Source: Dipteronia dyeriana
Lineage: Eukaryota > Streptophyta > Magnoliopsida > Sapindales > Sapindaceae
Length of the DNA stretch: 64,000 nucleotides
Direction of reading: 5' to 3'
NCBI GenBank assembly: GCA_032871835.1
Contig: CM065297.1
Coordinates: 15,838,098 to 15,902,097, forward strand
Shown here: positions 46,557-60,752 of the stretch, piece after piece
How the letters are laid out: every line of letters begins with the position of its first letter
Numbering within the stretch: the stretch's first letter is position 1
Notes under the pieces: model-generated
The model's input: only the letters and a program-made list of their open reading frames with translations
What the model was told of the DNA's origin: nothing
The model's database searches: none
Made by a program: the position numbers and the translations under genes

Positions 46557-47263
46557 AATTTTTGGGTGGATCACACGTCGAACAGAATGTATATGAAATC
46601 ACACAATTGCTAACAAGTTAAAAGAAACACAAGGATTTTACGTGGTAAACCCCCAAGAACCGGGAAACGTCCACGACTGCTGGAAACCGGTGAGGAAAGA
46701 ACTTCACTATGAATAATCAATTACACACTCAATCTCTCATGTTCTCTAGAATCTTTTTTTTTCTCTTTTTTCTACCCTTTATGTGTATTATTAGGGTCTA
46801 TTTATACATGCATAGAACCCTAATTCGTGCTATAAAAGTAAATAAAGTTGATGTGTTTGAGTCATTTTATTATTCTTTTCTGTTTTGCATTCTTCACACA
46901 CTAGATCCTTTGTCTAATTTGGACTCTGTCATCGATGGGGAAACTCGCTTCCTTATCAAAGTGTGCTTCGAGACACCTTATTAGAGTAAGACTCATTCTG
47001 CATGTATTTGATAGTCTTCACGTGTTGTTCTGCTGATCATCCACCAAAACCCGACCAAGCTTTATTCACCCCGATCGGTTATTCAATCCCGACCGGAGGT
47101 TTTGTCCCGACCGTTTCAATAGCCCCGACCAGGTGTCATAAGACCATCTTTGGTTAGCTTAGGTAGGTTCAGGAAGGATGACTTTTGGTGACATGACATC
47201 TCTATCTCCCGTATCTTTTGGTAAATATGTTGACTCATCGTTCTTTAAATTTTATCAATAACA
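46557..47263 (-). repeat. Element O 5' LTR (right copy)
   Basis: Colinear with 23177-23893. In minus orientation a TATAAATA box lies at about 46796-46809, the expected promoter for the O transcript. Confidence 0.9.
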
Positions 47264-48905
47264 AAGTGATTTATAATTAGATAAAATATTTCAATGGCCT
47301 TATATTTTCATCTTATTGCACTAATATTATATATATTTAAGACTCAAGAAAACAACATGTAGAAGAAGGGCAGTCCAATCTATGAGTCTCTTAACTTTTA
47401 TATTTTTTTTCTCTTGTCCTTTTATATTTATATTGCAGCTGGCCGATCAAGGAGCTGCTTTTGCTGATTAAATATGAAGCATGATGTTAGCTCTTGCCTC
47501 TTGATAGAAGAGAGAAAAATCTCCAAGTGTTAAGACAAAATCGGCTTAGCTTTAACAAGCTTTCAAGAGCACAAGCAGGGATATACTTTTTTTTTCTTCT
47601 AGAGAAATGAATTTTATCTGTTAACACATCCTAGAAAATAAAATTGAGACATATAATTAATCATTAATTATCTCTTAGTGACGTCCTGTTTCTCATTATG
47701 TACGTGCGAACCAGATTGTGTGGCTCATAATTCAGGGAGAGAGATGCATGCACGTGTTGAAATTTTTTAAAGATGTATGATTTGTATCAAAATAGGAGTT
47801 TTAAAGAAATTAAAGTAATAAAATCATGGGTTGACAGCCAAAAAGAATAAAAATTGAATATAACTAATATTTCTTGCTTACCGAAAATATGTAAAATGTC
47901 CAAAATTCAGTTTCGAAATAATAACGTAAACTCATAGCTGTAATTTTATGTGATAGACAAAGTCTTTAATTGGCCTAATTAAATAAACAATTAAAATATT
48001 AAGAGAGAGATCTCTTAGAACATGCGAAATATATGAAATTGGTTCATGTCTTTGTCAAACTCGCACGCGAAAAACTGTGGGAGAAAAACAAATTATTAAT
48101 TTGACATGGTAGTAAACGACTAAACGATGGAGGAAATTATTTTCTGTTAAGACAAGCAAAGATTTGTGATTATTGATGGTAAAAGACTAAAAGTACTGCA
48201 TTTATATGAAGCCAATTAATTAATTATTTAATGATAACCTTTCAAAAAAAAATTAATTACTAATCAGTTGAAATTTTTGGCATGAGATAATATAAACAAA
48301 GTGACCTTTGGTATATAATCAGTGAGACCCCATTTACCAAAACAAGTAAGAATTCTATTTCAACATCAACTATTGGAATCTCCAACAATTAATTTTATAT
48401 ATAAGCTTTTCTTAAATTTTTTTATATGGCCAACATCATTAAATTTTTTTATATGGCCAACATCATTGTGGGTCAGAGTTTCCTGGGACGATTAGGCTTT
48501 ATAAGAAAGGTTGGAATGACCATTCAGGGGTGTCCAATTCTCGTTCCCCTTGCTGTGTAATAGGAGATTATATTTACAATACGGGTTTGGACCTTGATGA
48601 TTTAACTCCGATTTAAAGCCTCCAACCACCTTCAAAACAGTGTATATATATTAAAAAGGACATTGTTTGGGGTACTGATCAACCAATGGTTGGTTGTCAC
48701 GTAATCCAAAATAAAGAGAAAATTATAAAAAATTATAAAAAATTAAAGAGTTCTTACCACGTGATAACACCCATTGGAGGGTCAGTATAGCTGGGTATTG
48801 ACCAGTCAGTACTCAAGCTTTTTCCATATAAAAAAGAAGCAGCTAATTGCTCTTTAATTCCATTTTCAACACAAATTCAAGCCTTGGAATAATATCGATC
48901 TAGAC
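47264..48905. other. Intergenic region upstream of the NRT2 gene
   Basis: AT-rich DNA with no frame of interest. At about 48,410-48,468 a roughly 30-bp stretch (AATTTTTTTATATGGCCAAC) is tandemly duplicated. The region up to 48,905 is the presumed promoter of the transporter gene. Confidence 0.6.
48827..48835 (+). promoter_or_regulatory. Probable TATA box of the NRT2 gene
   Basis: TATAAAAAA lies about 78 bases before the ATG, leaving room for a short 5' leader (CATTTTCAACACAAATTC). Other start elements were not identified. Confidence 0.5.
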
Positions 48906-49458
48906 ATGGCGGATATAGAAGAAAACGCTCCAAGAAGCTCCATGCATGGAGTTTCAGCCAAAGAAAAAGCTTTCGCTTTCACAGTCACCTCCTTAACAAT
49001 CCCCACAGACCCAACCGCGAAATTCAGTCTTCAGGTGGACTCAGAACACAAATCCAAAGTCTTCAATCTCCTCTCATTAGCCCACCCTCACATGACCACT
49101 TTTCACCTCTCATGGCTCTCCTTCTTCACTTGCTTCGTCTCCACCTTCGTCGTCGCTCCTTTAGTCCCCATCATCCGAGACAATCTCAACCTAACCAAAA
49201 CCGACATCGGCAACGCCGGCATTGCCTCCGCCTCTGGCAGCATCTTCTCCAGGCTAGTAATGGGCGCTGCATGTGACCTTTTAGGCCCCCGCTACGTCTG
49301 CGCCTTCCTAATCACGCTTTTAGCACCAACTGTGTTTTGCATGCCCTTCGTTTCCTCTACCGGAGTACGTAGCCGTCCGGTTCATGATCGGGTTCTCGCT
49401 TGCAACTTTTGTGTCGAGTCAGTATTGGATGAGCACGATGTTCAATGGCAAGATCATT
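48906..49458 (+). pseudogene. NRT2: NRT2 exon 1, first part
   Basis: It opens [20 protein letters not shown] and continues with [40 protein letters not shown] and [20 protein letters not shown], the first helices and the MFS-type signature. At about 49,363-49,370 two bases are missing: the expected [11 protein letters not shown] is read as GVRSRP in frame 0. The true frame resumes one phase over as [20 protein letters not shown] and stops matching after NGKIIG. Apart from this deletion the exon is clean. The start ATG is chosen because SSMHG follows at the usual distance. Confidence 0.9.
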
Positions 49459-49594
49459 GGTATGCCATCACAAACTACAGGACATGGATCGATCGTCGAT
49501 CTGAGTTTACGGGTCGCCCGCTGCTTCCCGGTCGTTCGTCGTTGGCTCCAGGCGACGACGTGGTGGCTTCGGCGGCAGCGAGCAGCGATCTAGG
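49459..49594 (+). other. Filler: misplaced NRT2 exon-2 scrap plus GC-rich unknown DNA
   Basis: 49,458-49,487 reads TATGCCATCACAAACTACAG and GACATGG, encoding [10 protein letters not shown], the start of NRT2 exon 2 (compare 60,404-60,433). It is joined to exon 1 at a TTGG shared by both. About 100 bases of GC-rich sequence of unknown origin follow, then copia RT. Such patchwork is typical of double-strand break repair. Confidence 0.75.
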
Positions 49595-50041
49595 GTTTAC
49601 AAATATGGTTTTCAAATTGACAAAATCCATTTATGGACTCAAGCAAGCTTCTCGTAAGTGGTACCACAAGTTTCATCAAGTGATTATCTTGTTTGGTTTT
49701 GAGATAAACATTGTTGATAATTGTGTGTATCACAAATTCAGTGGGAGTAAGCATATATTCCTGGTTTTATATGTCGATAACATACTGCTTGCTACAAATG
49801 ATATAGGCATATTGCATGAAACCAAGAGATTACTATCAAATAATTTGAGATGAAAGATCTTAGTGACGCCTCTTTTGTATCAGGGATTCAGATACAACGA
49901 GATCGTTCTTGGGGTATTCTTGGATTATCACAAGGGAACTATATCGATACAGTGCTCAAAAGGTTTGGCATGTAGGACAACAAACCAGGTGACACCACTG
50001 TCGCTAAGGGAGACAAGTTCAGTCTCAACCAGTGCCCTAAA
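49595..50041 (+). pseudogene. Copia-2 RT fragment, extra copy
   Basis: Encodes [40 protein letters not shown] and [14 protein letters not shown]. It is nearly identical to 52,691-53,135 in Copia-2. The YVDD box reads YVDN. The two copies share the same downstream text up to AACCAGTGCCCTAAA, after which this one breaks off. Confidence 0.85.
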
Positions 50042-50487
50042 CGTTTTCGTAATTGCAAACATACCCTGTAAGTTTTTGAAAGTATAAATTGACCCCGAAA
50101 CTTTATCAAAATCACATAATGGCCCAAATAATTTGCAAAACAGTCCTACAAAAATTTCAAATTTTCAAAAAAAGGGCTTGACAAAAAACTTTCTGAAAAC
50201 TCTAGCTCTTCATGCGCAACCGCCACCAGATCGTCACGCCGTCACCAAAAAGCCACAGCGCACGAAAGCGCAAACAGCCATCGACAACGGCGACCGATCT
50301 TGAAGGAAAGATCTAACGAACGGCAATCGACGAACATCGATCCTCTGGATCGAACTGACAACGGCGCCACACACGGTGGTTCGCTCGATTTGGACCAGTG
50401 GCGACCAAAGAGGCGCTAGGCCGAGATTGACAACGAATATGGGTTGAAACCCATCGACCCAAATTGCCCAGTTCGATTTTTTTATTA
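50042..50487 (-). other. Copia leader fragment in inverse orientation
   Basis: On the minus strand this continues from an LTR end and primer site (50,563 down) into untranslated leader. The frame 50,521-50,234 has no recognised domain. No counterpart is seen in the plus-strand Copia-2 leader beyond the palindrome, so the donor was another, longer element. Confidence 0.55.
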
Positions 50488-50702
50488 TTATTAAAACCGA
50501 AATCCAAATCTTAATTCTCAAGAATTAATCATGGGTGCCTCTAATACCAATTGTTAGGATTTTGATTAACACAATTATAACATGCTTCGGCACAAAATTA
50601 ATCTGAATGTTTAACCTAAACATGTTTCTATATATACTTAATCAAACCCTAATAAACATATTACTAACTCATATCAATTCAAGAGAAAAGTAGCTTCAGT
50701 CT

Positions 50703-50842
50703 CTACTTTTCTCTTGAATTGATATGGGTTAGTAATATGTTTATTAGGGTTTGATTAAATGTATAGAAACTTGTTTAGGTTAAACATTCAGATTAATTTT
50801 GTGCCTAAGCATGTTATAATTGTGTTGATCGAAATCCTAACA
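50703..50842 (+). repeat. Copia-2 5' LTR remnant
   Basis: Matches 54,655-54,805 of the 3' LTR (TTTCTCTTGAATTGATATG and GGGTTTGATTAA) and ends in CCTAACA at 50842. Confidence 0.85.
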
Positions 50843-50844
50843 AT

Positions 50845-50857
50845 TGGTATCAGAGGC
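50845..50857 (+). promoter_or_regulatory. Copia-2 primer-binding site
   Basis: TGGTATCAGAGGC, tRNA-iMet type, 2 nt after the LTR end. Confidence 0.9.
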
Positions 50858-51034
50858 ACCCATGATTAATTCTTGAGAATTAAGATTTGGATTTTGGTTT
50901 TAAAAAAAAAATTGGGTTTTGACCTTCTTTTATGAGATTTGTTTGAATTTTGTTGTTTTGGATTCGGTTTCATTGATCATTGTATTTGGTTATTAACGTG
51001 AGCATGTTTGTATGTTTGTTTTGATCTCTTTCAA

Positions 51035-51730
51035 GCTAATGTTTTACTATATCTGCTAATACCAACTCTATATCCATGCTTAATGGGATCAACTTTAAGG
51101 ATTTGGAAAGAGAACATACTCATTGTTCTCGTCTGCATGGATCTAGACCTTGCATTTCGGGTTGAGCAACCCGCTTCTCTTACGGATACAAGTTCTCCTG
51201 CTGATAGGAAGAACTTTGAGAAGTGGGATCGCTCAAATTGCATGAGTCTTATGATCATGAAGTGCGGCATTCCGGAGGCATTTAGGGGCGCGGTATCTGA
51301 AAAGATAACTAAAGAAAAAAAGTTCCTAGCCGAAATTGAAAAGCGTTTTATGAAAAACGATAAGGCAGAAACAAGCACGCTTTTGCAAAGCTTGATTCTA
51401 TGAAGTACAATGGCAAATGGAACATAAATGAGTACATTATGAAAATGTCTCATATTGCTTATAAGCTTAAGGCATTGAAGCTAGAGCTGTATAACGACTT
51501 GCTCGTGCATTTGGTATTAATACCACTTCATGCACAATACATTCAGTTTAAGGTCAGTTACAACTGTCAAAAGGAGAAATGGACTCTTAATGAGCTCATT
51601 TCTTACTGTGTGCAAGAGAAAGAGAGACTGGAGCGAGACAAGATCGAAAGTGCTCATTTGGCTAGCACCTCTAAGGATAAGGGAAAATAGAGGAAGAATA
51701 ATGAAGCTGTTAAACACCTTATGAGATTTG
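51035..51730 (+). pseudogene. Copia-2 gag
   Basis: The frame reads LDLAFRVEQPASLTDTSSPA, KNFEKWDRSNCMSLMIMKCG, GIPEAFRGAVSEKITKEKKF and AEIEKRFMKNDKAETSTLLQ. After a stop near 51,401 it continues WNINEYIMKMSHIAYKLKAL, LVHLVLIPLHAQYIQFKVSY and CVQEKERLERDKIESAHLAS. This is a UBN2-type copia Gag of another family than Copia-1. The CCHC knuckle is lost; the next coding text belongs to integrase. Confidence 0.85.
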
Positions 51731-51786
51731 GACAAGCATAAAGCCTAGTCTAAAGCATTTTCACATTTTCACATTTTCACATTTTG

Positions 51787-52110
51787 GGATGTCCAGCTGA
51801 GGCAAGGCCTTACAGGCCACATGAAAGGGAATTGGACTCCAAAATTGTGAGCAGCTACTTTATTGGCTACTCTGAGCGATCTAAGGGCTATAAGTTTTAT
51901 GAACCCACACTTCGATCAATTTTTGAAATGGAAACTGCAACATTTTTGAGGATGTTGAGTTTGGGGGGAGAAATAAGGTTAGAGACATTGTCTTTAAGGA
52001 AGAATCGGTTTCGATTCCTATTATCGCTTTTGACAATGTGCAGGTTTCTATACCTGTAATTGATCAAGAAGCGAATTTGGATCCTCAACCAGACAATGTT
52101 GAACAACCCC
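51787..52110 (+). pseudogene. Copia-2 integrase C-terminal end
   Basis: GCPAEARPYRPHERELDSKI, VSSYFIGYSERSKGYKFYEP and TLRSIFEMET form the conserved end of copia integrases. It is joined to the gag tail by a short TTTTCACA tandem repeat (51,757-51,785), so the whole protease and integrase core are missing. The frame then decays. Confidence 0.85.
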
Positions 52111-52990
52111 CCATTCAAGATGAGGTAATTGTTCTTGAGGAATAAACTCAAAAACCTCAAGAACCAGTGTTATTAAGGCGATCCACTAGAGAAAGGAGAA
52201 ATGCTATTCCAGACGATTTTTATGTATTTCTCCAGGAACATGAGGAAAACATTGGAATGATGAAAAATGATCCAATCAATTTCCATCAAGCCATGCAGGG
52301 TTCCAACTCTCAAAAGTGGATTGATGCAATGAATAAGGAGCATAAGTCTATGCAAGACAATAAGGTTTGGGTACTTGTCCCATTACTAGAAGATGCGAAG
52401 CCCATTGGTTGTAAATGGATATTTAAAACCAAAGGGATTCGAAACGTAATGTGGAGAGGTATAAGGCTCGTCTTGTAGCTAAAGACTTTACCCAAAAGGA
52501 AGGGATTGACTATAAAGAGACTTTCTCTCCAGTTTCAACGAAAGACTCTTTTAGGACAATCATGGCACTTGTTGTACATTTTGATCTTGAGCTTCATCAA
52601 ATGGATGTCAAGACGGCGTTTCTCAATGGTGACATTGACGAAACAATTTATATGGTGCAACCAGAAAACTTTGAGTCGGGAAACCCAAAGAATATGGTTT
52701 GCAAATTGACAAAATCCATTTATAGACTCAAGCAAGCTTCCCGTCAGTGGTACCATAAGTTTCATCAAGTGATTATCTCGTTTGGTTTTGAGATAAACAT
52801 TGTTGATAATTGTGTGTATCACAAATTCAGTGGGAGTAAGCATATATTCCTGGTTTTACATGTCGATGACATACTGCTTGCCACAAATGATATAAGCATA
52901 TTGCATGAAACCAAGAGATTTCTATCAAAGAATTTTGAGATGAAAGATCTTGGTGACACCTATTTTGTATTAGGGATTCAGATAAAATGA
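52110..52990 (+). pseudogene. Copia-2 reverse transcriptase
   Basis: Blocks seen: [53 protein letters not shown], a frameshift at about 52,440, ERYKARLVAKDFTQKEGIDY, LHQMDVKTAFLNGDIDETIY, KLTKSIYRLKQASRQWYHKF and the catalytic box HVDD (52,860-52,871) in place of YVDD. It ends with EMKDLGDTYFVLGIQIK and a TGA. The replacement of Tyr by His and the frameshift suggest it is inactive, though long stretches are open. Confidence 0.85.
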
Positions 52991-52999
52991 GATCGTTCT

Positions 53000-53851
53000 C
53001 GAGGTATTCTTGGATAATCACAAAGGAGCTATATCGATACAGTGCTCAAAAGGTTTGGCATGTAGGACAACAAACCAGGTGACACCCATGTCGCTAAGGG
53101 AGACAAGTTCAGTCTCAACCAGTGCCCTAAAAGTAACCTTGAAGTTAAGGAAATGCAGAAGATTCCCTATGCATCAGCTGTAGAGAGTCTAATATATGCT
53201 CAGGTGTGTACGCGTCCGGATATTGCATACATTGTTGGTATGTTAGGCAGATATTTAAGTAACCCTGGAATAGATCATTGGATAGCAGCCAAGCGGGTTA
53301 TGAGGTATTTGAAAAAAACAAAAGATTACATGCTCACATATAGAAGATCAGATCAATTTGAGATCATAGGGTATTCCAACTCCAATTTTGCTGGATGTCA
53401 AGACAGTAGGAGATCCACATCAGGCGTCATATACCTGTTGGCTGGTGGAGCTATTTCTTGGAAGAGTGTCAAACAGACACTCATAGCTTCTTCCACCATG
53501 GCAGTAGAGTTTGTAGCATGCTATGAGGCATCCAACCATGGAATATGGCTGCGGAATTTTGTCACTGGGCTATGCATTCTAGAGGGTGTTGAAAGACCAC
53601 TCAAACTATATTGTGATAATAAGTCAGCAGTGCTATATTCTAACAACAACAGGAGCTCATCTAAGTCAAAGCATATTGACATTAAGTTCCTAGTTGTGAA
53701 GGAAAGAGTACAGCGTGGACATATATCCATAGAGCACATTGGGACAAACTCCAAGATAGCGGATCCGCTTACAAAAAGATTACCACCCAATGTCTTTCAT
53801 GAGCACATTGCTCATATGGGTGTTATTTTGTGTGAGGATATCACATTATAG
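53000..53851 (+). pseudogene. Copia-2 RNase H
   Basis: A 232-codon open frame from 53153 reads IPYASAVESLIYAQVCTRPD, WIAAKRVMRYLKKTKDYMLT, YSNSNFAGCQDSRRSTSGVI, STMAVEFVACYEASNHGIWL, LYCDNKSAVLYSNNNRSSSK and KHIDIKFLVVKERVQRGHIS. It is complete to its TAG; of the usual D-E-D set, YSNSNFAG replaces the first Asp (family YSDSDFAG). 53,000-53,150 continues the RT tail with frame breaks. Confidence 0.85.
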
Positions 53852-54258
53852 TGGGAGTTTGTATAATTTTGTATTGTATTGCTTTATTTTTTTATTTTGG
53901 ATATATTTATGCATTTATGTATTTGGATATTTTTCTAATCAGAAATAAAGTATTCGGTTAATTACACTCTGTTACATTGTGTTAAGTTTTGATCTCACTA
54001 AGGAATAAAGTAGGACCAGTTGGCATAGACATGTATAGATCACATTGCATGTAATTTCCATGTTACACATCCATGATTGATCTATGTCATTTGGTTATGT
54101 TGGTATACGTGACCATTGATGGGTTTAGTCATGCTAAATGTGACGAAAGCCATTTTGATCCTATGTTAACATAATCAATGGACGAGATTGTTCGGATATA
54201 CTCTAAAATCATAAAGTCATACGCATTTGTAAAGTTACATATGTGGCCCAGTGGGAGA
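53852..54258 (+). other. Copia-2 3' untranslated spacer and polypurine tract
   Basis: About 400 non-coding bases end with CAGTGGGAGA (54,249-54,258), the plus-strand primer. A second similar motif, TAGTGGGAG, follows the RNase H stop. Confidence 0.7.
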
Positions 54259-54259
54259 T

Positions 54260-54805
54260 TATTGAAAAATTCCATCATATTGGGCCACACATGTGAACAT
54301 TAAATGTGTTGTGCTATCTTTTGGTTAAGACTAAATTAAAGTGATCTAATTAATATTTAAGTATTAAGGCTTAATGGTATAATTGTCATGGAATTAATGT
54401 GTAGATACCAGAGTGTTATTTCTAATTTATTGAGGGGCCGAATTAGAAATAGCCAACATATAATAATTTGATTATTATATATATTTAAGGTTATGGTCCC
54501 CAAATTATAAGATACTTTTGTTTTCTCTGTATCCCCATCAACAGAGCAAAATAGACACGGTTGGGTTCATAAAGGTCGTGATAATTTGGAAGATCACAAC
54601 CCATTCACAAATCTCCAGCGATGGATTCAGGTACGCTTCCGCTATCGATTCTTTTCCACTTTTCTCTTGAATTGATATGTGTCATTATTGTATGTTTAGG
54701 GTTTGATTAAGTATGTATAGAAACATATTTAGGTTAAGTTTTACGGATTAATTATGTGTATATACATGTCGTTTTGTTTTATTGTGTTAATTCGAAATCC
54801 TAACA
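54260..54805 (+). repeat. Copia-2 3' LTR
   Basis: It starts TATTGAAAAATTCC (TGTT expected) right after the polypurine tract and ends AAATCCTAACA. Its last roughly 150 bases match 50,703-50,842. About 546 bp. Confidence 0.8.
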
Positions 54806-55054
54806 AATGGCATCGCGGCAGGGTGGGGAAATACGGGAGGTGGAGTGACCCAGCTGCTGATGCCGTTCATTTTTTAGATGATAAAGAGAGCTGGTGCGAC
54901 GCCGTTTACGACATGGAGGATTGCGTTTTTTGTTCCTGGATTGTTGCATGTGATAATGGGGATTCTAGTGTTGTGTTTAGGCCAAGACTTGCCTGATGGT
55001 AACCTCACTACTTTGCGCATGAAAGGAGACGTCCGAAAGGATAATTTCTCTAAG
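54806..55054 (+). pseudogene. NRT2: NRT2 exon 1, second part
   Basis: It resumes as NGIAAGWGNTGGGVTQLLMP, with the NRT2 hallmark AGWGN. PFIF is followed by TAG (about 54,878) where the family has Glu or Asp. The text continues [37 protein letters not shown] and [10 protein letters not shown]. The exon ends at 55054, AAG before a GT donor at 55055. The segment directly follows the Copia-2 LTR; about 7 bases of exon are missing between the two parts. Confidence 0.9.
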
Positions 55055-56539
55055 GTTAGAAGTAGTACTTCTGGTTGCTTTTCATTTTCGATCACTACAT
55101 TTAGGGGTGTGCATAAAAACCGGAACCGAACCGAATCGAACCAAAAATGGGTGTTCGGTTCGGTTTTATTGAAGCAATTTGGTTCAAATCAGTTTATAAA
55201 ATAAAAAATATAAATATTTTCGGTTCAAACCGGTTTGCTTTTCCAAAACCGGTTTGAACCAAATAAACCGACTATACAAACCGGTTTGAACCAAATAAAC
55301 CGACTATATAATAATAAAAAAAAAACCTATTCCTCTTTCATTTCTTCAAGTCTTCAACAGTTCAACCTTACAGCCGCGAATCATCTCCTCTGTGAATCTT
55401 CATTCTTCACCTTCGATTTTTCACAACCTTCTCTGCTCCGTTCTTCGTCTCTTCGAAGGTCGAATCTTCACGACGTCTCTGTTCTCAATCTTCACGACAT
55501 GTCTGTGTCTTCGAAGCTTCACACCGTGACACGGTCGACGCCGATCTTGTGTCTACTCAACAAGGTTTGTCGATTTCCTTTTCTCAGTTTTTTGTGCTTA
55601 ATCGATTGTTCTTTGTGTTCAATCTTCTTTAATTCTTTTTCTACTTTTCATTTTCATTTTCTAATTGTATTTGTCTTCTTACTTCTCCGTCTCTGATTGC
55701 TCAAGTTCACTGGCCACTGCTTAATCTTCACTCTGCTCAACATTCAAGTATTCAACAAGGTTTGTCAATTTCTCTTCTTCTTTTTCTAATTTTGTTCTTC
55801 TTTTTATAATTTTCTTTCTCTTCTGACATTTCTGATTTCTTGAACAACTTCAACCTCTCTCAGGCTTCAGCGTCTCTCAGGCTTCAGCTCGTCGGATCTG
55901 CTCATCTTCACTCTTCAGCTCGTCCGATCAACTTCAAGTCTTCAACGAGACAAAGCATCAAACTGTGAAAGGTTGGTTATTGTCTCTGATCACTCAAACC
56001 GTCTCTATTCTTCGTTATGGACTTGTAGTGTTGTCACTGTCTGTTGAATGTTGATATTTTATTTATGTAATTTGTATCGAATCTATTGATATTAAATTTT
56101 TGTCTCTAATCTATGTTGTCAGAGTCTAATTTGTATTGATATTTAATTTGTCTCTAACATGTGTTGTTAGAGTCTACTCTTTAATATTTAATATGTCTCT
56201 AATTTGTCTATAATCTGTGTTGAATCGATGCTCTGAAGTTTGATTTTTGAGCATGCATATTTCCTGCAGCTTATAAACAATGTGTGTATGTATGATAGAT
56301 TGTATTTGTATTTGTATTTTTGAGATTGTATCTGTATTGTAATTTTGATTTGGATTGTAACTTTGATTTGGAGATTGTATTTGTATTGTAATTTGGATTT
56401 GGATTGTAACTTTGATTTTGGAGTTTGGATTTGGATTGTAATTTTTATTTGGAGTGTTTTTTAGAATTGGGCTATTAAAATTTATGAAAATTTGTCCCAA
56501 ATTTGAAATCCAACAGCCCCTAAAATATAAAACATATTA

Positions 56540-59992
<3,453 letters not shown>

Positions 59993-60397
59993 CATTGGGC
60001 GAATTAGGTCCAAAACCGAACTGAACCGGTTACAACCAGTTCAATTCAGTTCGGTTGCCATTTATATTCGGTTGCCATTTATATTCGGTTGAAACCGGTT
60101 TCATTTTGTGTAAACCGAAATATTTTCGGTTCAGTTCGGTTTTACCTAAAACCGAACCGAACCGAACCGTGCCCACCCCTAACTACATTGGTCCTGTGAG
60201 ATATTAGATTATAAACCTAATAATTGTACAAAAGGAATTATAAGGTCTGATTAACTTATTATCTCGTATGAAAAGACATGTGAAATTCTGTATCGTATCC
60301 GACAATTTACATATCAAATCATTTCGTTTACACATTAAGATTCAAATGCATATTATGTGGCTGTTGATAACCAATAATGATTAACTTGTGTGTTCAG

Positions 60398-60513
60398 GTA
60401 GTTTGGTATGCCATTACAAACCACAGGACATGGAAATTTTTTCTTCTCTTTGGCATGTCATTGGGTGTAGAATTGACCATCGATAATGCCATCACAGAAT
60501 ACTTCTTCGACAG
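60398..60513 (+). pseudogene. NRT2: NRT2 exon 2
   Basis: After a CAG acceptor, [20 protein letters not shown] and [19 protein letters not shown] follow, then GT. The phase joins FSK to VVW. Intron 1 is 5.3 kb because of the hAT elements; the host part is only about 270 bases (55055-55101 and 60190-60397). This exon is intact. Confidence 0.92.
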
Positions 60514-60752
60514 GTTTAATCTTATTCTCTACTCTTATAATTAACATATCAAAGTCACGTGAATTTTAACAAAAATAGTTAACAGTTAATAGTCTGATTA
60601 TACCAATTTAAATTTATAACTTTAATTTTTACAAATCAATTTTGTAATTTCTACAAATTTTACATTAAAATTTTAAGTCAATATCGTCGGACAAAATTAT
60701 AATTAATATATAATAGCATCAAATACGTATATCCCTATATAAAACAAATCAG

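Larger units (their letters stand above)
23177..47263 (-). mobile_element. Element O: Tat-like Ty3/gypsy retrotransposon with nested insert
   Basis: Two LTRs of about 0.7 kb (23177-23893 and 46557-47263) bound the unit. On the minus strand, a primer-site-like sequence follows the right LTR, then gag, PR, RT, RNase H and integrase (gypsy order), then spacer, an antisense accessory ORF and a polypurine tract (AAAGGGG) before the left LTR. Flanking 5-mers are AAGTA (23172-23176) and AAGTG (47264-47268), a duplication with one change, so the termini belong together. A second gypsy element (N) with a duplicated 2.6-kb junction fills the middle. All coding parts contain stops; the element is inactive. 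Confidence 0.85.
50488..50903. repeat. About 200-bp-arm palindrome of two copia LTR/primer-site ends
   Basis: 50,488-50,693 is the near-perfect reverse complement of 50,703-50,903 with a 9-bp centre. Each arm contains the last roughly 140 bases of the Copia-2 LTR (ending CCTAACA), the primer site and the first leader bases. Confidence 0.9.
50703..54805 (+). mobile_element. Copia-2: Ty1/copia retrotransposon inserted in NRT2 exon 1
   Basis: Parts in order: the last 140 bases of the 5' LTR, primer site, gag, integrase C-terminal end, RT, RNase H, polypurine tract and a complete 3' LTR that ends exactly where NRT2 coding sequence resumes (54,806). The right junction is clean. The left side is rearranged: inverted LTR, RT fragment, filler. 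Zinc knuckle, protease and most of the integrase have been deleted. Confidence 0.85.
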
